A DNA stretch of 64,000 nt from Eunapius fragilis. Its lineage: Eukaryota; Porifera; Demospongiae; Spongillida; Spongillidae. The translations under genes were made by a program, and so were the position numbers. This document shows positions 1-33,866 of this stretch, one piece after another. Position 1 is the stretch's first letter, and each line of letters begins with the position of its first letter. The DNA lies in NCBI GenBank assembly GCA_963681505.1, contig OY811981.1, forward strand, positions 3,505,875 to 3,569,874, in the 5' to 3' direction. The notes below the pieces were generated by a model, which was not told the origin of the DNA, searched no databases, and saw nothing but the letters and a program-made list of their open reading frames with translations.

Positions 1-279
1 CATGTCATGGGACGGAGGGGGGGGGGGGGGGGGTTGGTTACTTGAAGTGTGATTTGGGCAAAGCTAAATGCAGACAAGAGAAAAAGTATTTCTAAGCAAA
101 TCAGATCCAAAGATTAGTGGTCCTTCAATGAAATTTTACCCTTCAAAACAGTATCCTGCTTTTATATAAGAACAATCAAGTGAAGGTCAAGCTGAAGGTT
201 ATTAAGCACAATAATCCACATGGCCCAGATTACTATGAAGAGGAAGGTTCAGATAAGGGCGGTACATTTGTGAGCTTAC

Positions 280-2471
<2,192 letters not shown>

Positions 2472-2692
2472 GTCGGTTATAATATGTAGCTGGCTGCATA
2501 CGATAATTAACACAGTATTAGAAAATTTAACCCCTTAGGAAAAACGAGGGAACCGCTCACTTAACAGCCGCTTCTTTGGCTCTAACGAGGCTGCTGTGCA
2601 CTGGCACTAAACAGTAACAGCGCGCAATTGCATAGAACGCACTCATTTGTTTTGTTCTGTAGGATAGGCTAGCCTAGTTGCGTGTATAAATT
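2472..2692. promoter_or_regulatory. Putative bidirectional promoter between POLR3H and TOP3A
   Basis: Only 221 bp separate the two start codons, which point away from each other. The interval must hold both 5' UTRs and both promoters. No clear TATA box is seen for either direction. A shared promoter is inferred from spacing. Confidence 0.7.
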
Positions 2693-21581
<18,889 letters not shown>

Positions 21582-22030
21582 CAGGGCGCCTTGTATTCAT
21601 GCATCCTGTGTGCGTATATATGTGTATGTGCATGTGTGTGTGTGTCAAAATACTGCCATGTATGATATTACTTTTGTAATTAATTCACAGTACAGTAGTG
21701 TCCACCATTAGTTATTTGGCTGCAGGGCCAGGGTTACTAGCTGCTGTATATGTTTATGGTGTACTTTAATAATGCCCATGACGTGATACATAGTTTGGTG
21801 CTATCATGCATTTTTACCATCTTTGGTTATGTTAGTGCGTTCCGCCATGTGGGCAAGTGCATGCATGCGCATTTTTATCGATTCAACAAACAGCCAATAT
21901 GTCATTGCAGACTGCGCGTACTATGTATACATACATATTATTAGCATGATCCCAGTGCACGCTTGCATGCGTGTCATGACTAAAGCGTGTATCACCGGCC
22001 CGCGCTATAGCTATATAATGCCTCCGGTCG

Positions 22031-23743
22031 CTATAATGCCGCAGAATATGACACGTAGGATGCTGCCGTGACCACCATCAGTAGGCTGAAGAGAATGGCG
22101 ATGATGTTTAGACACAGCGTCACCACCGCCCATCTGGATGCTGATAGATTGTTACGTTTGTCGTTCTCAATTCGCGCCTGAACAAGATGGAGGAGAAAAG
22201 GTATATTAAAGATAAAGAAAGGTTGTCTGATAAGTACATCACATCAGTTGTGATATTGTACGTAATCTACTTGCATGTACAACTGATGCGATGTACATGG
22301 GGAGGCAGCGAAAATGTACCTATAGCGCATGTTATAAAGATTTTCCAGCGTACGCTTGCAATTAAATGGTACGCCTGCATAATTAACGGGAGTGGCAGGA
22401 AAATTTTTCAACAACAAACACATACACAACATTTTGCAACATAAAATTTATTCAATTAAAATACTAAATTTTCAACGAAGCCAGAATAATGTTTTAATTG
22501 CTGTATGGCTCCTCCAGCTTGTCCGCTATATCACAGTGATGCCATATGCATAATTAACACCGGTTTTACGTAAGACAGCTAGCCGGGGGAAATCTGTAAA
22601 ATGAAAAAACTCCCTCTCAATAGAGTTGCTTGTTTTTGTTTGAACCTAGCTCACAAAAAGTGCACCTTGTAAACTGTGGCCATCAGTGAAACGCTAAATG
22701 ATGTGGCTTTAGCGCGTTACAGTATGACAGCGATTGGTAGTCTTATACGTCTATATTGATGCACTGTGAATGGGTTATCAAAAAAGTTGCTATTTTTAGG
22801 CACTGAATGAAAAAAGGGCGGAAAATTTTGTTTTTTCCCCGCAAAATTTGCCCACGTCTTATACGTAAACCGGTGTTAAAAATTCAGGCCGCCGTAACTC
22901 CACACAGCAAAAAAAAAAACGCGTCGAATCAATTCTTGATTTTCAAATGGTTTGTCACTTATAGGATTATACAGTCCGGTACAAAATGTTAACAGTTTGT
23001 ACCAGGTATGCAAACAGAATGTTAGTCTGTGACAAATCATTAGGATATCAAGAATTGATTCGACGCGTTATTTTGCTGTGCCATGATGGTAAGACTAATT
23101 TTTATGAGAAAGAAGTTATAGAATTAAGACATATACAAGATGTCTCTTAGAATAATACTGATATGAAATATATGCGGCTTTTCGCTGCCTCGATCGCGTA
23201 TATAGTTATTCGCATAATTCCACCGCATATATTGTGCATGCATATGCAAGCTATACACGATCTTAATGTATATCACAGTATATCCGCTTAATGTATATCA
23301 CAGTATATCCGCTACTCCTGCATGGTTGACATAGTATACATGTGCATGCGAGAGTGAAGTCTTATACGCATACAACTTACCATACTGGCAGAGAAAAGAG
23401 CAGGAACGAGACAAAAAAAAGTAACTAGATTTCCCATGAGCCCGCAAGTGACGAGAAGAACAATTGTTAAGAGGTAGTAGTCCGTTGCGTGATTGGGGGT
23501 CGGGTGTGCGGCGTTAATGATGACGTCGCTGCAGCCTTCAGCTTGCAGTGGCGAGATGCGCCACTCGCTCGCAATTCTCGTTTGTTGGCTGTGACTAACT
23601 TGCGTTTCCGATGGCAGCTGGTACGCGCATTGGAGCAGTACTCGCTGCTGATCCGTGAAGTAATGAGGTGGAGGCTGCTGGAAAAGGTAGGGTGGAGGGG
23701 TGGACATGGGGGCGGATCCTTTCCGCTCTCCTTCGTACTCCAT
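22031..23743 (-). CDS. CD225/dispanin-like membrane protein A
   Basis: Two exons on the minus strand, 23743-23381 and 22177-22031, join in phase 0 to 169 residues. The N-terminal half is proline-rich (STPPPYLFQQPPPHY), with a Cys-containing middle. A first hydrophobic span (YLLTIVLLVTCGLMGNLVTF) is followed by a charged linker (ARIENDKRNNLSASRW) and a second span (AVVTLCLNIIAILFSLLMVV). Proline-rich tail, two membrane segments and a basic linker are the CD225/dispanin (IFITM/PRRT) layout; similarity is by layout, not strong identity. Splice sites are a clean GTAAGT donor and a TTGTTCAG acceptor. The intron carries nested MITEs. The likely site of action is plasma or endosomal membrane; function unknown. 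The gene converges on TOP3A, its stop 450 bp past the TOP3A stop. Confidence 0.72.
22300..23195. mobile_element. MITE-family element, GAGGCAG-type ends, long copy (dispanin A intron)
   Basis: Ends GGAGGCAGCGAAAA and TTTTCGCTGCCTCGA. In inverse orientation its interior lines up with copy 1 (ACCTATAGCGCATGTTATAAA, AAATTCAGGCCGCCGTAACT, GATGGTAAGACTAATTT). It is enlarged in the middle and interrupted by a second foldback element at 22903-23080. No coding capacity is seen. Confidence 0.72.
22903..23080. mobile_element. Foldback MITE with CACAGCAAAA ends
   Basis: Inverted arms CACAGCAAAA, then CGCGTCGAATCAATTCTTGA, matched by TCAAGAATTGATTCGACGCG and TTTTGCTGTG; inner TTTGTCAC/GTGACAAA also pair. 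About 178 bp. It sits inside the element at 22300-23195. Confidence 0.88.
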
Positions 23744-23749
23744 TCGTAA

Positions 23750-26700
23750 AGGACAAAATAATGTATTTCAGCTATCATTTATACCACGAGCGCGGTATAT
23801 GAATATCTAAATTGCATGTAATTACTAGTAAAATGAATTTAATTTTTACAGGGAAAGTCCCAGGGACACTCCCGTTTCGGTATACCATCTTGCATACTAA
23901 GCGGCATCCCACGTATATTTAGTCTATCGGTGCGTTAATTTATTTACACTGATCTAGCTGGTGATGTATTCTCCCTGCTGATGCCGATAATGACATGGAT
24001 GCAATCAGGTTGATCTGTTTCGAACACAGTTCATCTATATCTTTGGAAGGGGCTATGGCTCAATATTTGAAATTCTGATATATTAACAGAAGATACGGGG
24101 TTGTGATTAAGGAAGCAAAATACATGTATGTGGTGTGTGGGTTGTTAACCTACTGTGCCATGTGCTGGTTACAAATTACAATTCTCAATTAACTCCAACC
24201 ATAAACTGAATTTTAAAATACATTATCATGAGTAATGGATTACATTTGAAATTCACGCTGTCCTACTAAACAATAATTCACACAGAAAAAAAAAACATGT
24301 GACTCATCAAGTAGAATGGTCTCTGCCCAATCCTCCCCCAACATATGGCTATGTGCACACCACACGCTTCATTAATGTGCCATCTAAAGGTGGTTACTAT
24401 GCATTTGGGTTCTCATCTGGTTCAATACTACCAGTTTCTATCCTTAAAACACCTATACTGATGTTGATTATGCTACTATTGTCAAAATTCTTTTCAATTA
24501 AGCTGCCTCATCCTTGTTTAGTGTAACTTTAATTTACATGCATGAATTTACAAATACATAAACTATGCAGCGTTAACTAATTACATCTACAACAGTACCA
24601 ATGTACCATACACCCTAGGGAGGGAATTGCAGCCCTACACACCATCCTATTATTACATCGACACAGCTTTTGTTCCAAAGGCATGGCTGAGATGTGCAAG
24701 ATGGATTGTTGTAGCCTAACCTCAAGCAACTTTGATCTTGAAATGCAATGCAGCAATATGGTAGCACACATCAAGGCCATCATGTTTTATAGCTTGCATA
24801 TATGCATGTAAATAGATTAAACGTTTATCTCTTAAATAGTATATAACACACCTGCCAGATGGTATACAATGATTCCAGACTGCATGGATATTTTTTAAAT
24901 CCTCCTGGTCTGGGTCACTTTTACCTTATTTAAAGTGCATCCTTATCATAGCATACATAAACTAACTGCACAACAACCATTTCCAAACGTGTCACTAGTA
25001 TAGTATTGTCACTTACTCCTTATCCTATTACCTCTAATAGATCTGTGCACCTTTTGGCAAACCCATCTAGAGGGTGCACATTGCTACTGAGCAGTTCAAT
25101 TCAAGTGATGATTGAAGATTCTGAACTACACAATGGTTCACTGCTATCCCTTACTATGGCGGTGAATAATAATTGAATTATAGGTTTGTATTGCATGGGT
25201 CAAGTTTGTGATATATTCAGCATATGAACTTTCAACACCCATTAATATAGGTCTGAATACGGGAAACATAATCATCTGTTGCATCTCCAGCTATAGGGCA
25301 GCACATAGGAATGGGTGTGCATTAGTTGTGCATTTTGAAGGGAGATTGCTTCAGTCGCTAGGCTTCCTATATGCCAACGCAACATAAAATTCCAATGTAA
25401 TGCTGATGTGAATTTATTAATGTGATGTCCCTCCACAGATGTTGAACCCGATGAAAGGGTTATATTATCAATTCCCCCAAGTTGTAAGTCACTGATATGA
25501 GGCAAAGTAACTAAATGTACGAGGATCGCAGAAAATAGCCCTCAATTTAGCACAATGAATAAGTACTAGAGAGGACAATGAAACATGCAGTACAGCAGTA
25601 CAGTACAGCATTTAATGAAGCAATATATATATATATATTCATGACTTAAGTATCAGGTGTCTGTAACAAGTAATGTTATAGATTATGCTGTAGGCCTACA
25701 TGCATGCATGCATGTATAACTCTGGATTGCCGTCCTGTTTCAGCCCTTATTAATTCTTCAATTTCAAACTCAAGTTTGCGGACCTTCATACATTACTTCT
25801 CTTCAGAGCAAGCTCTTATTATTTTAACATTTGAATTTATACTGAATGAAGCTATTTCTACTTTATGCAAATTACGTGTGTATTTTAATAATAAGTTTTA
25901 ATTTTCAAAGTGGCATGTTTTAAATATTGAACCTCGTTTTTTTAGATTCTTTGTTAAATGCGCATGCAAAGCTCATTAATAACTCTACTATTCCAATGCA
26001 ATGTAAAGGAATTCTTTTTATTTCACCAGCTGTGTCTAGGCCCTGTCTTTTAAAATTGTGTACAGGTGTGCACACTGTTAAATGCATCACACCCATAATG
26101 GGTTTTGTTTCGTTGAATGTGATACTTGATAGAGGACCTTGAGTACTATTATTATATATTAAATCAATCGAATCGTTTTAATGAATTTGGAAATACAGTG
26201 TGTACACTTATGCACACTTTAATACTGCACATGAAAGTATAGTTAAAGACCTTAATTGTTTCTATAAAGCTCCAGCTTGACACAGAATTAAATTTCTCAC
26301 AATCATTGGTGTTGTAAAATGCAATACTCATTACAGTGACACAATCACTAGCTGGAGGTTATATATACATGTACGGTCACAATTTAAGCAAACAAGACTG
26401 TTACTACTACTGTTCAATTTCTGGGCAATTTCCGCAATGCTGCTCGCTTCTCCAGATTTACAGGTGCATTCCCTTCAATGTGTTGAATCAAACATCTACG
26501 CTTAGATGTAGGACGAAAATACATTGCAGATCCCTTTTTATTATTTTATTACTATTATTTTTTTTTTTTAGCACCAGGCGTAGGAGAGGACGGGGTAAAC
26601 ATTCACACCTCCACGAGTGATAAGCCCGCAAATTGCAGTGGCTCCTATCGCAGCTGACCAATTGATGAACTGCATTACCATCTTGCACTGATCTGGAGGT

Positions 26701-27090
26701 ACAATTAGCATCCCGTTTGGCTATAAGCCATTTGTTATTCAACATCTGATGGCACAGTTGCATACGGAAGTTACTCAGACTGCCTTGGTCTGAACCTTTT
26801 CCACAGCAGATATGCATTGACTTTAGACAAGACTTGGAAGTCCCGCACTCACCAGCCCTGCATGGTTGCATGCACCGTACTACTGGTACATGGAGATTCC
26901 CTTGATGCAGGATAGTACACCAGGTAATTATAATTATCCTACTTTCCCCAAGCTCCATATGATTCCACCACCAATGGTACACAGACTCAAGACTGTTCGT
27001 CACATTTGGCATCATTTGAAAAGTGCTTTCTTTGCTCAGTGGTCTGAGCAGCTGCTCCTGTTGTCACACTCGCTTCCAAAATATTACTAT
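23750..27090. other. 3.3 kb without a recognised gene
   Basis: No conserved protein or RNA gene was recognised. Short open frames on both strands do not resemble known families. Positions 26866-26930 are repeated in inverse orientation at 31932-32001 (see there). A T-run near 26558 is low complexity. Confidence 0.5.
26866..26930. repeat. Inverted copy of 31932-32001
   Basis: Contains GCATGCACCGTACTACTGG and TACATGGAGATTCCCTTGAT, then GATAGTACACC. Its reverse complement occurs at 31932-32001 with few changes. The pair brackets the ISL2EU transposon. Confidence 0.88.
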
Positions 27091-27096
27091 AATTAT

Positions 27097-27290
27097 AAAA
27101 GGGACCTAGTGCATATTATCTATGAGACACCTACACCTTCTTTCTTAGGCACTGGAAATTAGTCTGTCCACCATGGATTTACAGTGGCCTGAATTTGTAA
27201 GTACACGGCATTTTAATTGCACGCGTTAACTTTGAAGTTCCTTCCTGAAAATTTTTAATAATATGCGCTATGCCCTTTTCGCTGCCACGA
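27097..27290. mobile_element. MITE, GAGGCAG-type ends, copy 2 (left-truncated)
   Basis: Same orientation and interior as the copy at 20904-21154 (GGCACTGGAAATTAGTCTGT, TAATTGCACGCGTTAACTTT, CTTCCTGAAAATTTTTAATA). The right end is CCCTTTTCGCTGCCACGA; the left end starts at AAAAGGGACCT and lacks the GAGGCAG tip. Confidence 0.85.
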
Positions 27291-27653
27291 CTCCATGTAT
27301 TGGTGATCGATAATTATAATCGATAAAAGTTCGATAATCTATGTGCATTCAATATGAAGGCCTATATTCAGAGTAAGTGGGAAAATATTACTACATTTAT
27401 ATTGACCGCTCATTTCTCATATGCTATATTTTGATCAGCATTACTCACAATAGCTTATATATAGCTCAGCAGAATGACAGTTATAGTGTTGTCTTGGGTT
27501 GCCGGGTTCATTACATGGAGCTTTGCCTACCTAAGTCAGTAAAGAGTCTCCACAGTATAGACCCTTTTCCAGCGTGGGCGTATCATGTGACATGATTCCT
27601 CGTGCCCGGACAAATTTTCTCGTACCCCGACCACGTGTAGGCACAAGCTAAGG

Positions 27654-29626
27654 ATGGAGTCGTCTTACTTGAGCTCTCTTGATTATTTAGCGCGAAGACG
27701 GTACCTTTTGAAGCTGCAGATCGATGGTGAAGTGTTTCCCGACCCCTATTGCATTGATGAGAAGGAATGGGTTAATGACGTTACCACCTCGCCAGATTTA
27801 CAGTTTGGCGACATTTATACTTATCTCATTGATACGAAGGGAACATACACACAAGAAACTTTGAAAGCTTACAAGTCACTTGAAGCATACAACTATTTTT
27901 ACAACGGCTATGTTCAAACAGTTTTGTCGTATGAACTTAACCGATACACGTGTCTTAAGGCAAAGGTAAACCCAAGTCAGAAGGCACCAGACCATGGTTA
28001 CGAAGCATGGGTTATTTTGTCCAAAAGAAAAATCTCTGTAATAACAGCACATTGTAAATGCATGGCGGGGTAAGTTCATAGTACTTTGGAAGTAGTTTCA
28101 CAACTTATGTGCTATTTCCTTTCCAATGCATTTAATTTTGTGCAGATTAGGTGAATTGTGCAGCCATGTTGCTGCTTTATTGTTACAATTGAAGCTGCTT
28201 GCAAATTGGGGTATAATAAACCATCGTGTACCTCACTTCCTGTGAGTGGAATAAGTCATTTGTGGACAATGTAAGCAGCAAAATGTATAAAAGATTAGTT
28301 TCATACAATGATGGTTCTTCCTGCAGGTAGATCCTTCTGAAGTGATGGACATTCACTTTGTGCAACCTGTTAATACAGGTTTGGGGAAAAATTCATCAAA
28401 AGATGTTAATGCATTGTCATCGAATATGAGTAGTGAATTTGCAACTGGTCCTCATGAAAGCCCTCATATAAAGACAGATATCTTATTAAGTACAATTCAC
28501 AAAGTTGCTCCAAATTCAAGTCTATTCACAATTGTATCCTTCCCTTCAGTAGCAGTTGCATGTACCTCTGGAGCTGAGACAATGTCTCCTGCTATTGCCG
28601 CTGTTACAGCAACTAGGTATGATCAAAGCACCATTCCACAATCTTGTCTTCCTTCGCCATTGACAGCACTGTACGATGGAAAGTATAAATGCTTAAATGG
28701 TAAGCAGTTACTTGAAAAGGCTAGAGATGGTTTCCAAGGCATAACAATATCTGAGAGCACATGCAAAATTATCGAGTTGCAGACATGCAAACAAAGAGAA
28801 TGCAGGGAGTGGCATGAGCGACGTAAAGGGCGGATTACTGCATCTTCGTTCCATGAAATTCTTGTCTTCAAAAGTAATGGCAATCCACAAAATATAATTA
28901 CAGCACTAATTGTAGAGAAAGACTTGAGTTTTGTTCCTGCTCTTAAGTGAGGTATTGAACATGAGGAGACTGCGAAGCAACAGTATACAATTCAAATGCA
29001 ACAGTACATGAAGGATTTAAATATGATCCTGCTGGGTTTGTAATAAATCCCCTTTACCCGCATTTAGGTGCAAGCCCTGATGGCTTTATAGAATGTAATT
29101 GCTGTGGAAGAGGGTTATTAGAGGTGAAATGCCCACTGTCATACAAAGACATTAATCTTCAAGAACTAAAATTAATGAAGCTTTCATGTATTGGTGACAG
29201 TGGGCTTAAAAAAACACACAAGTACTATACGCAAGTGGAGGGACAACTTGGGATATGTACTTTTGTGACTTTGTAGTCTGGACTCAGAAAGGTTTATACG
29301 CGGAAAGGATATACAAGAACCTTCCATTTGTAGAACAGCTTGTTAAGAAGCTGACCACATTCTATGTTGAGTGTTTGCTGCCAGAAATTATGATTCACAA
29401 CATTCTGGATGCTGAGTGTTCTAAGAACCCCCAGAATTCAGAAACCCTGCAGCCTGCACAAAGCAATTCGGATACATACTGCTTTTGTAACAAGAAAGAA
29501 TATGGAAAAATGATCCAGTGTGACAATCCAAGTTGCAAATTTGTTTGGTTTCATTATGCCTGTGTAGGAATCAAAAGAGCTCCTAAAGGAAATTGGTACT
29601 GTTTTGAATGTCAGCTAATGAAATGA
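27654..29626 (+). pseudogene. ISL2EU ORF2: SWIM zinc finger, YqaJ-like nuclease, PHD finger
   Basis: Starts MESSYLSSLDYLARR. The SWIM finger reads CKCMAGLGELCSHVAALL once an intron of about 73 bp near 28072-28144 is removed. The YqaJ exonuclease part follows: RKGRITASSFHEIL, then GASPDGFIECNCCGRGLLEV and KCP, which carry the catalytic Asp, Glu and Lys. The C-terminal PHD finger (YCFCNKKEYGKMIQC to HYACVGIKRAPKGNWYC) ends at the stop at 29624-29626. Stops at 28948-28950 and 29042-29047 and a frame change near 29260 interrupt the YqaJ region. Family knowledge: ISL2EU elements carry such a second protein; its role in transposition is not settled. Confidence 0.85.
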
Positions 29627-29746
29627 CATGCATACATGTTCATGTACATATAGGACTATACCCAAGTGCATGACATATTTGATGCATAAAGCAGTTGTAT
29701 TATAGTATTCACAATATTTGATGAATGTCATTGGACCAAGGGAGGA

Positions 29747-31127
29747 TTAATTACATAAGGCAGCACATACAATAAGAATCTTGTCAATTGTTGAAAAATG
29801 CGTATCCTTAGATGTTTTAATCATAGAAATAGGTAGTCTCAACTGAAGAAGCTTGAAGTGTTTTAACCTTCCTATTGCTCGCTCAACATGAATTCGCACT
29901 CGAGATAATGACCTACTTACTTCAACTTCATTTTGGGATAACTGATCTTTTCCTTTGGTAAAGGAAGGCAAGGCAAGAAAAGCCCCATGCAAAGCCAAAT
30001 CATTAGCAACGTTAAAACCTCTGTCGGCCAGTACTAGATCTCCTAGAATAAGGTAGTTATAGAAACCTCAGTTGGCTGTCAAATACTTATCTGAAACTCG
30101 TCCACCCCAACACTTAGATAAGAAAATTATTGCTCCTGTTGGACTGATAGCCATCAAAATCTTTACAGTATTGTGATGTTTGTATTGAGAATATGTCTGA
30201 GCTCTAGCCAGCAATGAGGATGGTCGCTCCAGAAATATTTCTGAGCAATCTATTATACAAGTAGCATGAGAATACATAGGCTTGAAGCAATCAGGCAGTG
30301 TTTGTTGAATTTTTGTTCAATCTGGCCAACGTATCAGACGATGCAGTTCTCTAGACATAACATCTATCCAACGATGAAATATTTTACTAACTGAAGAAAC
30401 AGCAATTCTAAATCGATAAGATAAGTCTTCGTGAAGCATTGCTAGTCGCAATTTTATACAAACCAAAAGCAATTCATCCCCATGTGACAGCTTGCAAGTA
30501 TCATTATCATAGCCATTAGTGGATTCAAAAGAGTCAAAATTGTCTCCAACACTTTGTAGGAACTGAGTGAGGTACAGAAGCGTGTTTGGGAATCATCACC
30601 TTTAAGCATTTCAAATGGGCTTGATGAGGAGAAAAATCTAGTATCCATTCCTGCATCAGTGTTTATATGGCTTTCTCTTCTACTTGCACATGCTGTGTAA
30701 AATGCCTGTTCTCTGCACATTCTCACTGCTGTGTTCACTCTCTTCTGGACATATCTCCTGCAGTAGCAGTGGTCTTCTTGTGTGTTAACACCTTTGTCCT
30801 TAAGTATAAGTTCTACATCTGTGTTCATAGCCTCATCTTTCATATGTATCTCTGTATTCACCCCCTAGTCTTCACATTGAATACCTTCAAATTATATCCT
30901 TTCTTCTTCATGGCAGTACATATCATCATCATCTAAAGTATTATACGACGATGAAACAAGTTTTTCAGTGCATGCTATGTTAATAATGGCTATTAAAAGC
31001 AACTCTGAGAGCACTCACCAGATACTTGAGTTGTGGCATCTTTCTGGTCTATCTCATCAATAGACGAGCTCAGACTCATAGAGCGTGGACGCTTACAGCG
31101 GCGGCCAACTTGGAATCTTCGTGGCAT
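29747..31127 (-). pseudogene. ISL2EU transposase (DDE_Tnp_4-like)
   Basis: Starts MPRRFQVGRRCKRPRSM at 31127, with an intron beginning GTGAGT soon after residue 36. A helix-turn-helix-like block (LSYRFRIAVSSVSKIFHRW) precedes the catalytic part: [50 protein letters not shown] (second catalytic Asp), then RVRIHVERAIGRLKHFKLL with the catalytic Glu. Two in-frame stops are seen, one just after the RLIRWPD stretch and one between KYLTAN and GFYNYLILGD. About 27 bases near its 3' end recur in a MITE at 36085-36111. Confidence 0.88.
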
Positions 31128-31931
31128 GGCTGCATAATCATGTAAGGGCAAACTGTGAAACTTAGTTCCAAAAATCGCATCAACACAACATCATGTGAAC
31201 GTAATTTAACACCCGCCGAGCACCTATGTGTATACTTGGTTTGTTTGGTTTACGTCCTTCTTGTTCAGTGTCTGGACCAGAGGGAATAACAGCCAAAGCC
31301 ATCCAATTGCACACTCTTGATTAGTTAATAGAGGATGTACAAAAGGCTGATGTATCCATTAACACCCACGATGTGGCGAAGAATTTTTAGGCATCGTTTT
31401 TCACAGATAATAACTTTACCATGGATCGCCAAAGGGATTACAAGATTGTTTTCGATATAGCAACCTACGCTTACGCAGCAAGAATCATCGTTCATAACCA
31501 GTCGATGGAAACAATGAGTACCAACCTTACGTTAAAGTTTCATACCGCAGAGTTGACCGTAGCTTGCTCTAGAACAATTCACAGCTTTCAACCTTCAGAA
31601 ACACATGTAGTCACGTGAGCATGCGTGTGATAATTAAAATATTCATGTCGATTGGAAAAGGTCTATATGAAGGCATGAGGCAACACACATTGTAATGCCG
31701 GGAGTTTTATGTCAAAATACAACACATAATGAAACAATAGGATCGGCATGTGGATGACCATGATTTGAAGTGTACACATGCATAGGTGATGCTGAAGGTC
31801 CATTCATTTGGGTGGTCCTGGATCAAATACTAGTGTGAGATCTCCTGGAACAGTCCCTGTTTATTCCTTAAGCACAGAAAACATAATTATGCTTGCATGC
31901 CTTATGTTTGTCAGTCCCCTTACACCTTCAC

Positions 31932-32001
31932 ATAATTACCCGGTGTACTATCATGCATCAAGGGAATCTCCATGTACCAGTAGTACGGTGCATGCAACCA
32001 T
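31932..32001. repeat. Inverted copy of 26866-26930
   Basis: ATCAAGGGAATCTCCATGTA and CCAGTAGTACGGTGCATGC are the reverse complement of sequence at 26866-26930. It is probably a fragment of an unrecognised dispersed repeat. Confidence 0.88.
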
Positions 32002-32073
32002 AGATATTAAAGTAGAGGAATTGGAAACGGCGCACGTGAGCAATACATTTCTATGGAGAGTTGAGCGTGCACT

Positions 32074-32930
32074 CAGAGATAATATATAGAGGGATTGGAA
32101 ACGAATCACGTGCGCCATAGACTTTAGCAATTTTAGCGCGCCCTATCCTTGCACGCGTGAATCACACCTTCGTTGACCAAAAAAGGGGGCGGAATTGTAG
32201 ACTTGAATTGAAGTCTTGAATGTCACAAGGTAAAGAAACATGCCTTCTCAAGTTTTAAAAAAGTATTCGATAGACGATACATTAAAGATTCATTGAATAC
32301 TTATACATTCCATTTTTAACCATTTTTTAACCGAAAAAGAAAAAAAAAAGGCCATTTTTTAACTTTGCGGGGTGAATCCGGCGATCTAGAAGAACTGTTC
32401 TCGTCATTATTTGTGTATTTACTGCTCATAGTCTAGTATGTGCCTACCGCTATGTTGTTTGCGTATAGCGTCTTCAGAAACCTCGCTGTGATGTTTTGGG
32501 TACCCTTACTCTTGCGGGGAGCCACGGCTTTTTGTAACGATGGTGGCTAGTTTTGATATATTATTTTGGTAAAGCTATGTAGGTTGTGTGCCTAGCACAT
32601 GTTTTTAAAGTTAAATCACGTTCCAATCGTTCTGTATATTTCTTCAAAGGTGATGGGTGGAGGTTTCGGTACATTAAGAACGCGAGAAAAAGGGGGGTTT
32701 GGTCGTGGCAATTCCTCGCGCTCAAGTATATGTACCTGTTACAGAAGGCCTAACCTTGTCCGTGCCTGTTCCAGAGGTTATATCTGTACAACCTTCTAAA
32801 CGTGTCTGTTGTATAAAAATTCTAAGTGATATACATGTATTCGAACCGCTTGTAAGGATTCGTTCGAGGATTGTGCGCGCTAATTAGTGTTGATTGGTCC
32901 CGTTTCCAATCCCTCTATATATTATCTCTG
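32074..32930. mobile_element. 857-bp non-autonomous hAT-like element
   Basis: Perfect 30-bp inverted ends starting CAGAGATAATATATAGAGGG and continuing ATTGGAAACG. Flanked by a 7-bp direct repeat GTGCACT (positions 32067-32073 and 32931-32937). The CAGAG terminus and 7-8-bp duplication suggest the hAT superfamily (inference). No transposase or known domain is seen inside. A diverged partial end lies just to the left, near 32008-32040. Confidence 0.85.
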
Positions 32931-33362
32931 GTGCACTCTGTGAAGTTGCTAATAATTGGTTGTTAATTGGGTAGTGAGAGCCTCTCCCCGGCCCGCTTTT
33001 CGAGTTTACTGTCTAAACTGAGAGATAGCGCGCAACAAAGAGCAGTTCCTGATAGATCTTGGTGATTGGATTCCAAAAGGCGAACTATCTCGTTAGTGGA
33101 GCGATTCTTACAGCAACTTCTTTCGATCGGCGCGCTACTCATCCAAAATAGAGACTTGCCGGCGTCGGTACAACTCCTTAAAAGAAGAAAGTAATAGAAG
33201 GAATGATCTTCATTAATAGACTGAAAAAAAAAAAGCCAAAAAACCTGATTTTGACCTCCTCGTATACTTGTAACCATACACGTACGGCCATCCATGGATG
33301 GACTAGCGCAAGCTGTAGGTAGATCATTTATACATTATTACCTATGATGCAACGTAACCAAG

Positions 33363-33487
33363 ATGTCCATACCACGCGAAACATAGTAGTAACTTGACAC
33401 CTAATATAATTACACTAATTGTATTCTCACCTCCATACCGAGCGAGGCATAGTAGTAACTTGACACCTAATAATTGCATTCTCAAGG
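33363..33487. repeat. About 65-bp tandem duplication
   Basis: CATAGTAGTAACTTGACACC plus TAAT occurs twice in a row, preceded by TCCATACC(A/G)(C/A)GCGA and followed by ATTCTCA. Two copies, moderately diverged. Confidence 0.8.
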
Positions 33488-33807
33488 TTCTCAAGCTTTT
33501 GTTAGACTACCGTGTTTGATCAGGTAAACGGCTAAATGCGTTTGGTCAACGTCCAATGATTGGCCACGCCCAATGCAGAATGGATACAAGAAGACAACAT
33601 CTAGTGCATGCAAGCGCAGCTCTGAAATGAACTTAGCATTGTTATCAAGTAAAGAACACACTCATGCAATGATGATTGCATGCTGCTGGAGAGGTGACAG
33701 AAGCACGCACCTTGATACAATGAGAGCTGAGGTTAGTATCATAGTGAATAATTCACCTGAAAAGGGACTGGCTATAGATGCTTACCTTTCCGTGCCGTGT
33801 AGAGAAA

Positions 33808-33840
<33 letters not shown>

Positions 33841-33866
33841 ACCCCCTTCCCTTCCTTACCCGTATG

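Larger units (their letters stand above)
27556..31667. mobile_element. ISL2EU-type DNA transposon, degraded
   Basis: Ends TATAGACCCTTTTCCA and TGGAAAAGGTCTATA form short inverted repeats, allowing for one extra C. Inside are two convergent genes: a SWIM-YqaJ-PHD protein on plus (27654-29626) and a DDE transposase on minus (29747-31127). This two-gene layout with a YqaJ-type nuclease protein is that of the ISL2EU superfamily. Both genes keep recognisable introns but have several in-frame stops or frame changes, so the copy is not autonomous. Similarity is still high enough to suggest fairly recent activity. Confidence 0.88.

Noticed and set aside
28342-28950. Independent host gene at 28.3-28.9 kb
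   Set aside because: The RKGRITASSFHEIL block and its position show that it belongs to the YqaJ protein of the ISL2EU transposon.
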